Assembly (NCBI GenBank): GCA_023411645.1
Contig: JAEYON010000168.1
Coordinates: 1 to 16,134, forward strand
DNA length: 16,134 nt
Source: Bacillota bacterium
Lineage (GTDB): Bacteria > Bacillota > Clostridia > Acetivibrionales > DTU013
Reading direction: 5' to 3'
Positions 1-8,100 of the stretch are shown here, in pieces (the stretch's first letter is position 1; each line of letters begins with the position of its first letter). The translations under genes and the position numbers were made by a program. Under the pieces are notes generated by a model, which was not told the origin of the DNA, ran no database searches, and saw only the letters and a program-made list of their open reading frames with translations.

Positions 1-1245
1 ACGGTAAATCTCTTCCGGCTTTGTCTGAAGCGTACATCCTATAATGAGACCTGTCAGATCAACATCTACAAGCACAGAACGGTTACCGTTCCACCAATCC
101 AGCGCAATCAAGCCGCTCTCCCCCACCTTCAGTTGAGTCGCCTTTTCCCGTAAAAGCTTATGTATGGAGATACCCCTGTCCCTTGCTTCTTCCGCATAAT
201 CCGCAGGAACGCAATTCTCCACGAACCACTGGAAATGGTCGCCCACGCAGGACTGTCCCGCCTCATATCCAAAAAATCGGGGCAGTATACCGTCTTCTAC
301 CACACCGCACATTCCGGGCACGATTTTTTCCTCAGTACCCAAAACCATATGGCAGGTGGAGGTGCCCATAATCATCAGCATCTTGCCCGGCTGTGTGATC
401 CCCAGTGACGGTACTGCAACGTGTGCATCAACATTGGCGATACCAATAGCAGTGCCGGCCTTAAGCCCTGTCAGCTCCGCCATCTCCTGTGTCAACTCTC
501 CGGCCTTGCCTCCAAGTGGATATATGTCTGTGCTTAATTTGTCCTCCACAACATTCTCCAGCCTCGGATCCAGCGCCTTGAAGAACTCCTTGGAGGGATA
601 GCCCTCACGTTTACTCCACATTGCTTTGTAACCGGCAGTACAGCTGTTCCTTCTTTCATTTCCCGTCAATTTCATCGTAACCCAGTCGGTTGCCTCAATA
701 AACCTGTCAGCCGCAGCATATATCTCAGGAGCTTCATCCAGAATCTGCATGATTTTTGGAAACAACCATTCGGAGGATATCTTGCCTCCGTATCTGCTGA
801 GGAATTTCTCTGCGCGTTCGGCAGCCTTTTCGTTGAGCTTGTTCGCCTCGTATTGGGCTGCATGATGCTTCCAGAGCTTTACATAGGCGTGGGGGTTGGT
901 TTTGTATTCTTCCTTCATACAAAGAGGCGTACCTGATTTGTCGACCGGCAGCATTGTGCAGGCTGTAAAGTCAATAGCAAGGCCGATCACGTTCTCCGCG
1001 TCCACCCCTGATTCCTTCAATATCGCAGGAATTGTCTCACCAAGTGCCTCCAGATAGTCCGCAGGATGCTCAAGGGCCCAGTCAGGCCCCAATCTGGTTT
1101 TGCCGTCAGGAAGATACTCATCCATTACGCCATGAGTGTATTCCTTTACCGCAGTTGCAATAATGTCGCCGGTATCTACCTCTGCAAGTATTGCTCTTGC
1201 GGAAAGTGTGCCATAATCTATGCCGATAGAATATTTTTTAGTCAA
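1..1245 (-). CDS. araB: L-ribulokinase (3' end cut off by window edge)
   Basis: FGGY-family sugar kinase that phosphorylates L-ribulose to L-ribulose 5-phosphate in cytoplasmic L-arabinose breakdown. The visible 415 residues follow the Bacillus-type AraB closely: N-terminal phosphate-binding IGIDYGTLSARA (residues 7-18), IDFTACTMLPVD (91-102), YVKLWKHHAA (121-130), RYGGKISSEW (151-160), NVDAHVAVP (271-279) with the likely catalytic base D273, the MGTSTCHM loop (293-300) and ALDWWNGNRS (381-390). The family usually has about 530-560 residues, so the C-terminal quarter lies outside the window. The start is a TTG at 1243-1245: AAAGGG lies 8 bases upstream, while the nearer ATG at 1272-1274 is out of frame and stops after four codons. 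It begins 38 bp after the membrane-protein gene ends, with no hairpin between, so cotranscription is possible though functionally odd. Family assignment is very secure. Confidence 0.95.
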   Translation of the reverse strand, partial: MTKKYSIGIDYGTLSARAILAEVDTGDIIATAVKEYTHGVMDEYLPDGKTRLGPDWALEHPADYLEALGETIPAILKESGVDAENVIGLAIDFTACTMLPVDKSGTPLCMKEEYKTNPHAYVKLWKHHAAQYEANKLNEKAAERAEKFLSRYGGKISSEWLFPKIMQILDEAPEIYAAADRFIEATDWVTMKLTGNERRNSCTAGYKAMWSKREGYPSKEFFKALDPRLENVVEDKLSTDIYPLGGKAGELTQEMAELTGLKAGTAIGIANVDAHVAVPSLGITQPGKMLMIMGTSTCHMVLGTEEKIVPGMCGVVEDGILPRFFGYEAGQSCVGDHFQWFVENCVPADYAEEARDRGISIHKLLREKATQLKVGESGLIALDWWNGNRSVLVDVDLTGLIIGCTLQTKPEEIYR

Positions 1246-1283
1246 TTGAATCGCCCTTTCTATACTTGTTTCATATCGCACCA

Positions 1284-2021
1284 TTATATCGTTTTCAAAT
1301 CCTTCGTTCTATTAATGATAATGACTGTAGAAAGAATAAAAAACACGAAATTGGAGGTATTCAGAATCGTAGGCGCAATAAATCCCCCAACCGGCGATGG
1401 AATCAAGAAAATTATCACAAACATGGCCCCAATAATTAAGAGGGGATTGAACGCAGCCATCCATTTGGGAAAGAGAGTTTTCCCTCTCAGAACCGTTATG
1501 GCAAAGAAGCATGAGCAAAAGATCAGCTCTGCCAGCATAATGACGATCAGAAGCTTCCAATAGAAGTCAAAGCTTTTCATCATCAACGCTGCCGAATCAT
1601 TCCAAGGAGCTTCCTTAAGCAAATCATTTCCCAGTGCTGCTGCCGTTTGATTTCCCGGCACTGCCGCATGGTAAAGCTTCCACCCGCTTGCCATAAAAGC
1701 ATAGGACATGTGAAAGGCTATCCCCATGGTCAACGCGTGGCCGGAAGGGATGACCGCCAGCAGCTGCGTTCTCCTGCCCAATGGCTTCAGTCCATAATAC
1801 AAAGGCGCTAATCCAGCCAACTGAAAAGGCAGCATGAAAACACCGATAAACACTCCTGCCGTGATCCTCCAAGGCGCAATTTCCGCCATGCATTCCGTAG
1901 GCTTTGCAAAAAACGAATACGCGTTGTCAGGCCGGCCAAGCAATATCACATCACTGATGATCGTAAAAAATACAGCTAAAATACCTATGGTTCCCAATAT
2001 CTTCACATAATTTGCCTTCAC
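1284..2021 (-). CDS. Six-helix integral membrane protein of unknown function
   Basis: A 245-residue hydrophobic protein. About six membrane segments can be read, at residues 7-28, 52-75, 86-112, 154-177, 190-208 and 214-236. Conserved-looking polar positions include D24 in helix 1, an extracellular or loop stretch with C44 and PWR (50-52), and H95/H104 in helix 3. There is no signal peptide beyond helix 1 and no recognisable transporter or enzyme motif. It resembles the uncharacterised DUF6796 type of membrane protein, but that name is from memory and unchecked. The start is GTG at 2019-2021, overlapping the TGA of the upstream Phd-Uma2 gene (GTGA overlap), with GGGAG about 8 bases upstream, so the two genes are translationally coupled. 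This suggests a linked role or at least shared expression with the fusion gene. Confidence 0.8.
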   Translation of the reverse strand: MKANYVKILGTIGILAVFFTIISDVILLGRPDNAYSFFAKPTECMAEIAPWRITAGVFIGVFMLPFQLAGLAPLYYGLKPLGRRTQLLAVIPSGHALTMGIAFHMSYAFMASGWKLYHAAVPGNQTAAALGNDLLKEAPWNDSAALMMKSFDFYWKLLIVIMLAELIFCSCFFAITVLRGKTLFPKWMAAFNPLLIIGAMFVIIFLIPSPVGGFIAPTILNTSNFVFFILSTVIIINRTKDLKTI

Positions 2022-2797
2022 GCGTTTTCTCCCGTCAAATCGCCGAATAACTCACCAACATCTGCCGATAATCCTTCAAATGCGGTAGAATGGGCAGTCT
2101 CTCCTTTTTTAAATACATTGAGACAATCAATCTGACAATCCGCAAAAACGTAAATCATAATTTTTTCATTCTTTTTATCGATAATCCAGTACTCCTTTAC
2201 GCCCGACAACATATAAGTATTCAGCTTGTCGACCATATCCTTGCTTTTGGTGCTCGTTGACAAAATTTCGATCACCAGCGACGGTGTACCCATGTACCTA
2301 TTCTTTTCATTGACGTTGCCCTCCAGATCACAGGCGACCAGAACATCGGGCTGCATCACATCCGGCTCCTTGAAATTCTTCTTTTTGAAATGGACGTCAA
2401 ATGGAGCCAGAAACACTTTACACTTCTTCTTCCTGAAATATTTATCAAAAATCAAATACAATCGTCCAAGAATTTCCTGGTGCCATATGGTTGGAGATTT
2501 CAGTAAAATAATTTCACCATTGATATATTCCATTCTCAGCGTACTTTTTTCGCTAATCTCCATAAATTCTTCATAGGAGACCTTCTTTCCGCCGTATTGA
2601 TAGTCCAGCGAGTTTTCTCTCACTGTAAAATACTGCTCGATATCTGTTACATAAGGCGTCAGCCTTGCAATTTTATTTCCGTTCTTCGTGATAACCACAT
2701 CATTTTGCTGCTGCACATAGTCAATGTATTTCCCAAGATTTTGTTTGAGCTCTGTAGCGGTCACTACGACCCCTTCCCGGTATTTAATATATCCCAT
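2018..2797 (-). CDS. Phd/YefM antitoxin domain fused to Uma2-type PD-(D/E)XK nuclease domain
   Basis: A 259-residue two-domain protein. Residues 8-50 (VVTATELKQNLGKYIDYVQ, then DVVITKNGNKIARLTPY) are a typical Phd/YefM antitoxin DNA-binding unit. Residues about 75-255 match the Uma2/DUF820 family of putative restriction-like endonucleases: RMEYINGEI (88-96), H106, QPDVLVAC (149-156) with acidic D151, PSLVIEILSTST (172-183) with E177, then K191, Y195, GVKEYWIIDKK (199-209). These give a plausible D-E-K active site. The start is the ATG at 2795-2797, with AGGAGG 7 bases upstream; an upstream in-frame ATG at 2839 would lie in the leader and lacks a site. No separate toxin gene adjoins it; the next gene, a membrane protein, overlaps by 4 bases. 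In Phd/YefM families the N-domain represses its own promoter, and a repeat array sits there. Nuclease activity and partner are inferred. Confidence 0.85.
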   Translation of the reverse strand: MGYIKYREGVVVTATELKQNLGKYIDYVQQQNDVVITKNGNKIARLTPYVTDIEQYFTVRENSLDYQYGGKKVSYEEFMEISEKSTLRMEYINGEIILLKSPTIWHQEILGRLYLIFDKYFRKKKCKVFLAPFDVHFKKKNFKEPDVMQPDVLVACDLEGNVNEKNRYMGTPSLVIEILSTSTKSKDMVDKLNTYMLSGVKEYWIIDKKNEKIMIYVFADCQIDCLNVFKKGETAHSTAFEGLSADVGELFGDLTGENA

Positions 2798-2829
2798 AAA
2801 AACGCCTCCTTCAATCATGCTCCAAATAC

Positions 2830-2858
2830 AACATATCATATCGTGCGATTTGTTGCAA
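2830..2858 (-). promoter_or_regulatory. Candidate SigA promoter of the Phd-Uma2 gene
   Basis: On the minus strand TTGCAA (2853-2858) and TATGTT (2830-2835) are 17 bases apart, placing transcription start near 2823, just ahead of the AGGAGG at 2805-2810. The first copy of the 23-bp-spaced motif lies inside the spacer and the second just upstream of the -35. The match is moderate (4/6 at each box). Confidence 0.5.
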
Positions 2859-2987
2859 GAATTCTGTGCGAATTACAGCAGGTATATCGTACAATTTTCC
2901 AAAATAGTTATGTGCAACTTTTTATGATTGTTCTGTACGAATATGCTTGTTATCCTGCGCGATATATCTCCATAGATTTGTGCTATG
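2841..2987. repeat. Seven-copy operator-like array, 23-bp spacing
   Basis: A degenerate 10-base motif (plus-strand consensus about YTGTGCGAAT) recurs at 2841, 2864, 2887, 2910, 2933, 2955 and 2978, i.e. steps of 23, 23, 23, 23, 22 and 23 bases. Copies read tcgtgcgatt, ctgtgcgaat, tcgtacaatt, atgtgcaact, ctgtacgaat, ctgcgcgata and ttgtgctatg. The 13-base spacers do not resemble one another, so this is a phased set of sites and not a simple tandem duplication. The core is partly palindromic (TGTRCA-like), resembling the TGTACA core reported for YefM operators. The array fills the gap between the pseudouridine synthase stop and the Phd-Uma2 promoter. Confidence 0.6.
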
Positions 2988-2989
2988 TA

Positions 2990-3670
2990 TTACTCAAAGA
3001 TGCTCCATGGATACTCTTTGGGAGGGGTTGATGTGAACGACATATGCTGCTTCAGCGTGGGGTGTTGAAAGCCGATTTCTGCAGACCACAGCGCAAGCTG
3101 CATTCCGGGTTTGTTCAGCTCAACGCCATATTTCTGATCCCCGTAAAGCGGATGCCCGATGGCGGCCATCTGGACGCGGATCTGATGCGATCTGCCTGTG
3201 TGAAGCTTTATATGTACCAGCGAAAGGCCGTCCCCCGACGCCTTTACAGCATAGACCAGAGACGCCTGCTTTCCTTCATCCGGCGACTTGACCGCACGTA
3301 CTGTATTCGTCGCTTCATTTTTCACAAGATAATGAACCAGCGTACCGGAGGCTTGCACCGGTACGGCATGTACAACGGCCATATAGGATTTATCAAATTC
3401 TCTCGTGCGAATCTGTTCTGAAAGTCTGGAGGCGGCTTTTGATGTTCTGGCAAAAACCATGACGCCGCCGACGGGACGGTCCAGCCTGTGCACCAATCCC
3501 AAAAAAACATTACCGGGCTTATTATACCTGGCTTTGATATCCTCCTTCAACACCGTCAGCAAATCTTCGTCTCCGGTTTGATCGCCCTGCGTAAGCATGT
3601 TGGGAGGCTTTACAACAACCAGTATATGATTGTCTTCATATAATATTTCAATTTTTTTCTTTATGCTCAT
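2990..3670 (-). CDS. RluA-family pseudouridine synthase
   Basis: A 226-residue enzyme expected to convert specific uridines in rRNA or tRNA to pseudouridine. The family signature HRLDRPVGGVMVFA (61-74) carries the catalytic aspartate D64; LHTGRSHQIRVQMAAIGHPLYGDQKYG (156-182) is the second conserved block. The protein starts directly in the catalytic domain (ILYEDNHILVVVKPPNMLTQ, 9-28) and lacks the N-terminal S4 RNA-binding domain of RluC/RluD, so it is a short, YhcT-like form whose target site cannot be told from sequence. Start ATG at 3668-3670 with AGG about 9 bases upstream. It lies 95 bp after the methyltransferase gene on the same strand, so the two RNA-modification-type genes may be cotranscribed. 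A 12-bp perfect palindrome, ATCGACGTCGAT, sits in the gap at 3708-3719. Confidence 0.88.
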   Translation of the reverse strand: MSIKKKIEILYEDNHILVVVKPPNMLTQGDQTGDEDLLTVLKEDIKARYNKPGNVFLGLVHRLDRPVGGVMVFARTSKAASRLSEQIRTREFDKSYMAVVHAVPVQASGTLVHYLVKNEATNTVRAVKSPDEGKQASLVYAVKASGDGLSLVHIKLHTGRSHQIRVQMAAIGHPLYGDQKYGVELNKPGMQLALWSAEIGFQHPTLKQHMSFTSTPPKEYPWSIFE

Positions 3671-3765
3671 GCCATGCTACCTGATCTTTCTTTTCACAGC
3701 ATCAATCATCGACGTCGATTTATTACATCATTCCCAGTTCTAATTTCAGACATCCCTCTTCTGTA

Positions 3766-4629
3766 TCAGTCTTCCCAACGCCCGGTTGCCCCACAAGGCA
3801 GCACCAGCCCGGTTGCCGTCGAAGGCAGGCCTATCTCATCCGCTGTGACCCTGCCTCCATATTTACGCTGCATGGAGAGCCTTAGCATATTTCCTATGAC
3901 AGTAGGAGAAAGTCCTGTTGTATAGGAGTTCACAATAAAAAACAGCGGCTTCGGCGTCAGTATCTCAATACATAGGCCGATCAGGCCATACAGCTCCTCC
4001 TCGATCTTCCACAATTCGCCATTAGGTCCCCTTCCATATGACGGGGGATCCATAATAACCGCGTCATACTTTCTTCCACGCCTGCTCTCACGGTTCACAA
4101 ATTTCACCACGTCGTCAACAATAAACCTAACCGGCTTGTCTCCAAGTCCGGACAATGATAAATTCTCCTTCGCCCTTGTCACCATACCCTTTGACGCGTC
4201 CACATGGCACACCTCTGCTCCCGCATGAGCTGCCGCTACAGTAGCGCCTCCGGTATATGCAAACAGATTCAATACACTTGTTTTTCTGCCTGCATTCTTA
4301 ATTTTTTCTTCAATCCATTTCCAATTGACAGCCTGTTCAGGAAATAGCCCGGTATGCTTGAAACCTGTAGGCTCCACGTGAAATTTCAGTTCACCATAGC
4401 CCACAGACCACTGTGAAGGCAGCTTTCTCCGGTACTCCCAACTGCCGCCTCCGCTGCTGCTCCTGTGATAATGAGCATCCGCGCCGGCCCATACCTTTTC
4501 ATCCCCCGTCACCGGCCATATAGCCTGAGGATCTGGCCTTCTGAGCGTAAAGCCGCCCCAGCGCTCCAGCTTTTCCCCTGCACCTGTATCTATCAGTTCA
4601 TAATCCTTCCAATCATCCGCAAGCAGCAT
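3766..4629 (-). CDS. Class I SAM-dependent methyltransferase, RlmI/RlmK-like
   Basis: A 287-residue methyltransferase of the COG1092 type, a group that includes rRNA base methyltransferases. The SAM-binding motif I is VLNLFAYTGGATVAAA (119-134), followed by the acidic loop VDASKGMV (143-150), VRFIVDDVVKFV (167-178) and the active-site motif DPPSYGRG (194-201). The N-terminal 100 residues (DTGAGEKLERWGGFTLRRPDP and WSVGYGELKFHVEPTGFKHTGLFPEQ) form the substrate-side domain; no PUA domain is present. The start is taken as the ATG at 4627-4629 because GGAGGG lies 6 bases upstream; a longer reading adds seven residues without a site. It starts 26 bp after hicB ends, so it probably reads from the hicB promoter. 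Which RNA base is methylated is unknown. Confidence 0.85.
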   Translation of the reverse strand: MLLADDWKDYELIDTGAGEKLERWGGFTLRRPDPQAIWPVTGDEKVWAGADAHYHRSSSGGGSWEYRRKLPSQWSVGYGELKFHVEPTGFKHTGLFPEQAVNWKWIEEKIKNAGRKTSVLNLFAYTGGATVAAAHAGAEVCHVDASKGMVTRAKENLSLSGLGDKPVRFIVDDVVKFVNRESRRGRKYDAVIMDPPSYGRGPNGELWKIEEELYGLIGLCIEILTPKPLFFIVNSYTTGLSPTVIGNMLRLSMQRKYGGRVTADEIGLPSTATGLVLPCGATGRWED

Positions 4630-4655
4630 ATTCTTCCCTCCGAAGACCAATAAGT

Positions 4656-5030
4656 CTATATTTTTTTACTCTCAGCTAAAGTACTGCTATTTTTGCTAAG
4701 AAGATACAGGCAGTATTGATTCATACTAATCCCTTCATATTTTGATTTTTCAGCTAATTCTTTATGAAGAGATTTCGGCAGGCGAAGTTTAAACTGGCCA
4801 GAATAATCCTCCAATGCATTAGGCTCAGGTATTTCATACCCGCATTCCATTGCGGCAATGAGCCATTGCTTTTTTGCATCTTCAAGCATTTCCATACCTT
4901 TATTCAACTTGTCAGCACATGTCAAGCAACCTTTGAGATCGGGTATCGACAGCACATACCCACCCTCTGCTTCGTCCTTGACTATTTCGATTTTATAGTT
5001 TAAGTTCATATAATATTCCAAATTCTTCAC
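4656..5030 (-). CDS. hicB: HicB-family antitoxin (no HicA seen)
   Basis: A 124-residue antitoxin. The N-terminal HicB fold (YYMNLNYKIEIVKDEAEGGYVLSIPDLKGC, 6-35; then LEDAKKQWLIAAMECGYEIPEP, 49-70) has the usual GGYVxSIPxLxGC signature, and the C-terminal ribbon-helix-helix DNA-binding part is FKLRLPKSLHKELAEKSKYEGISMNQYCLYLLSK (79-112). It is full length. The start is GTG at 5028-5030 with GGAGG 8 bases upstream; the later ATG at residue 8 has no site. HicB normally neutralises the mRNA-cleaving toxin HicA and represses the pair. Neither side encodes a HicA-like double-stranded-RNA-binding protein of about 60-80 residues. A consensus promoter with a direct repeat precedes it. Confidence 0.9.
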   Translation of the reverse strand: MKNLEYYMNLNYKIEIVKDEAEGGYVLSIPDLKGCLTCADKLNKGMEMLEDAKKQWLIAAMECGYEIPEPNALEDYSGQFKLRLPKSLHKELAEKSKYEGISMNQYCLYLLSKNSSTLAESKKI

Positions 5031-5102
5031 AGTTCATTCCTCCTCACTCTTCTTTACAATTAGTTTTTCCCATTTTGACAGATCAATCACTTCCTCAGTT
5101 AA

Positions 5103-5132
5103 ATTATACTATGGTGTCGCATATGGTGTCAA
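5103..5132 (-). promoter_or_regulatory. Consensus SigA promoter of hicB
   Basis: On the minus strand TTGACA (5127-5132) and TATAAT (5103-5108) are both perfect consensus boxes, separated by 18 bases. Transcription would begin near 5096, giving a leader of about 65 bases before the hicB GTG. A 9-base direct repeat fills the spacer. Confidence 0.75.
5110..5130. promoter_or_regulatory. Direct-repeat operator candidate inside the hicB promoter
   Basis: TATGGTGTC occurs at 5110-5118 and again at 5122-5130 on the plus strand, exactly 12 bases apart (minus strand GACACCATA, 3-base gap, GACACCATA). The pair covers the whole spacer between the -35 and -10 boxes and overlaps the -35, an arrangement expected for a repressor site. 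The ribbon-helix-helix domain of HicB is the natural candidate ligand; this is inferred. Confidence 0.55.
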
Positions 5133-5197
5133 TCGTCTTTTCATAACGCTGATGAAATCTCAGCCGCTCTACTGTTCATTACAACACCCATATAAAT

Positions 5198-8100
5198 CTA
5201 TTGCCCTTTCTCGTTCTCTTTAAAAAATTCATTATATGCCCTGTTAACCATTACCAGCGCATTTTCTCTTGACACGGGCACCTTGGGATCCATTTTATCA
5301 CCGCTGCCTTTCCAGTTTGCATCCGGCTTCAAATTCTTAACCACAGCCGCTATCGCTTCACTTGCCTGAAGATACGTTATGTTGTCCTTAGGAGCAAACC
5401 TGCCTGTGCCAACGCCTTTTATCGCCCCAATAGAGTACAGCTTCAGCACATCTGTATTTTTTGTATCCTTAAACGGATTCTTAGGCAGCTTAGAAATCTC
5501 TTTCCCTCCGGCTACATAATAAAAATTCATAACCAGTTCACAGAACTCTTCCCGAGTGATATTTTGATTATATGAACCTGCTATTTTCGAGATTATTAAG
5601 TTGTTATTATACGCATCCAGCAATTCGCCAACCACATCAGTTCTTGCACCGTTGAGACTGATTAATTCATCCTGATCAGGCTCGGGGAAATAGAAAATCA
5701 ATCCGTCAGTTGCCAGAACAAATAGCTGTACGCCGGCAGATCCGCCTTTATAATCCATTGCGGTTATTTTAACCTCTTGTATTCCTACGTTAGATGTCTC
5801 AAGATAAAACTTATCATTTTGTACATATCCCTTATTCACTCTATAAAATAGTTTATCTGTGTCAGCATCCTTAAAGAGATTCTTTAAATTCAATTCGGCT
5901 GTTTCAAATTTATTCACAGCGGTTACCACTGTTTGCTCGATAGCCTGAGGCTTTGTATTGTTTTTTGGCAGAACGAACCTTCCGTCCTTAATTTTTACAG
6001 GCATATCAGTCAATTGGGATTTATAAATCGGGATGGGGCTTTCAAGTTTGACCTGCAGCGTATAATCGCCGTCCGGGATGCTCTGTCCTGAGAAGGTATA
6101 GCCATATGCATCAACTCCCGGGATATTAGCTTGAATAGCACTGCCAGCGTAACTATGGCTCTTCCCCTTTAAAACAACATCCGGGTGAAGATTCTCCAGG
6201 CTTTCACCTTGTTTTAGCCAAAAACCGGTCACTATATTGTCATAGGCATCCTGGAAATACAAATTGACATTTAAAGTACTGTCGGAATAATCAACGATAA
6301 AATTATTCGTGATCATACCGCCTGCAAGTAGATTAAACCTTCTCGATTTAGCAGAATTCAGCGTAAAAAACTTCTTGAAATTTACGATATCTCCATCTAC
6401 CTGTCTGGACATAGTCACTACATAATTTCCGTCACCAACATATTCGGAGCGCTCCTCGTCATTTGCATATCCATTAAATACTGATATATTTAAAGTGCCT
6501 CGTTTTTGCACATGATAGAAAAGGCTATTTTCTTCGGAACTATCTTTTGCACCCTTTATGCCTGCAACAGTTATCTTTACATTCTCTCTCTCCGTTAGTA
6601 TTACTTCATTCAGGCCGTAACCATTCAATTGTACGACAGACTTATAGTTAGGAGTCATCACAGTGACCTTATGAGATCCCTGCTCTATATAAAACTCACT
6701 GGAACCCGGAAAGTTTTTCATTATCGGTAGTTTCATATTGATGTACTGCCCATCAATAAACGGTGTAAACATGACCTGATTGTACGGGATGGAAAGCCCA
6801 TCTCCATATAGGTCGAACGGAATTTCTTCATACACGCGTACAGATTGTATGCTATTGGGAGTGAATGTTTTCTTTCCTGCAGATACGATATTTTTTATAT
6901 AAATAGGCGCATCTAAATTGTTTGAATGATAATGGTCGGACGATGCTGTCACTACAATTTTATCATATTTATCTAATAAACTATCCATATCCAGATTCAT
7001 ATATACTATGTTGTCCTGTATTTTTTGGTCCTCTACCTCCAGATAGCCAGACCTGCCGTCCTTCATCCAGTTTAGGTACACCAGCGGTCCTTCCACGCGT
7101 TCATTATTGATGTCCAGCAGTTCAAAAGATGTATTATAAGCTAATTTGGTTATGCCGATGCTTTCAGTTGTCTTGATTCCATCAGCAGTCGTCAGTTCAA
7201 CCCTGAGCGTATGCTCTCCTTCTCTGATGCCTTTCAGGCTCAACGTTTGCATGTCATACCCATCTTCTTGAACAACTATCTTTTTTTTCAGGGAGTTGTC
7301 GATATAAAAGCTGACATTTGCACCGTTTTTATTTTTCACGAAGTATTTTACTGAAACGCTTTCACAGTAGCTGCTCTCATTTGTCGGGCTGATCAGATGA
7401 AAATCGGATTTATCCGAAAAATATGAATCCATATTTATAATTCCTTCGCCGAAAGCCTTATCCCATCCCGGTACCCCAAAATCATCTGTATACGTCTTTA
7501 GAATATTCTCAACCACAGCGACACTTCTGCCTTTGTCTTCAAGCTTAAGCATCGCACAGATGGCTGAAACCAAGGGCGCTGACATGGATGTACCATCCTC
7601 TGAGATATATTTATTTCCGGGAATAGAGCTGAAAATATCTTCTCCCGGTGCACACACATCCACAGAGTCTCCATAATTGGAAAACAGTGCGATATCATCG
7701 TCTTTATTTGAAGCAGAGACAACAATAATTTCCTTTTTCTGAGCCGGAAACATTGTCTTCGTATCCAAAGCATCATTTCCGGCAGAAGCGACAATAATGA
7801 CATCCTTTGAAAGCGCATAATTGATGGCAATATCCATAAGCGGCGAATAACCAGGCCCTCCCAGAGAAAGATTGATAACATCCGCCCCACTTTTCACAGC
7901 ATATAGAATACCTTGAGAAATATCATAATCATATCCCCCATCATTATCCAATACTCTGATTGGCAATATTTTGACATTTTCCGGAGTAGATGCAGCAATA
8001 ATGCCGGATACATGTGTTCCATGTTCTTCGTCATTATCTTTATTGGAAGGATCATTATCATCATCGACAAAATCATACCCTTTTACCAGCCTGCCGCGCA

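Noticed and set aside
1066..1563. Plus-strand 165-codon open frame
   Set aside because: It runs antisense across the start of araB and the end of the membrane-protein gene, has no ribosome binding site and no family resemblance; both minus-strand genes are clearly real.
2841..2987. CRISPR array
   Set aside because: The period is regular, but the conserved part is only 10 degenerate bases with 13-base spacers and no cas gene nearby; CRISPR repeats are longer and near-identical.
2597..3031. Plus-strand 144-codon open frame over the 23-bp array
   Set aside because: It crosses antisense through the Phd domain and the array into the pseudouridine synthase, without a ribosome binding site or protein-like composition.
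3671..3765. Regulatory site at the 12-bp palindrome ATCGACGTCGAT
   Set aside because: A single palindrome with no promoter boxes around it; could be chance, so it is only mentioned under the neighbouring gene.
5150..5197. Terminator after the S8 protease
   Set aside because: Only a 5-bp GCTGA/TCAGC stem without a T-run is visible, too weak to call.
7498..7890. Minus-strand 130-codon open frame
   Set aside because: It is a shifted frame inside the S8 protease catalytic domain, whose D, H, N and S motifs are intact in the main frame.
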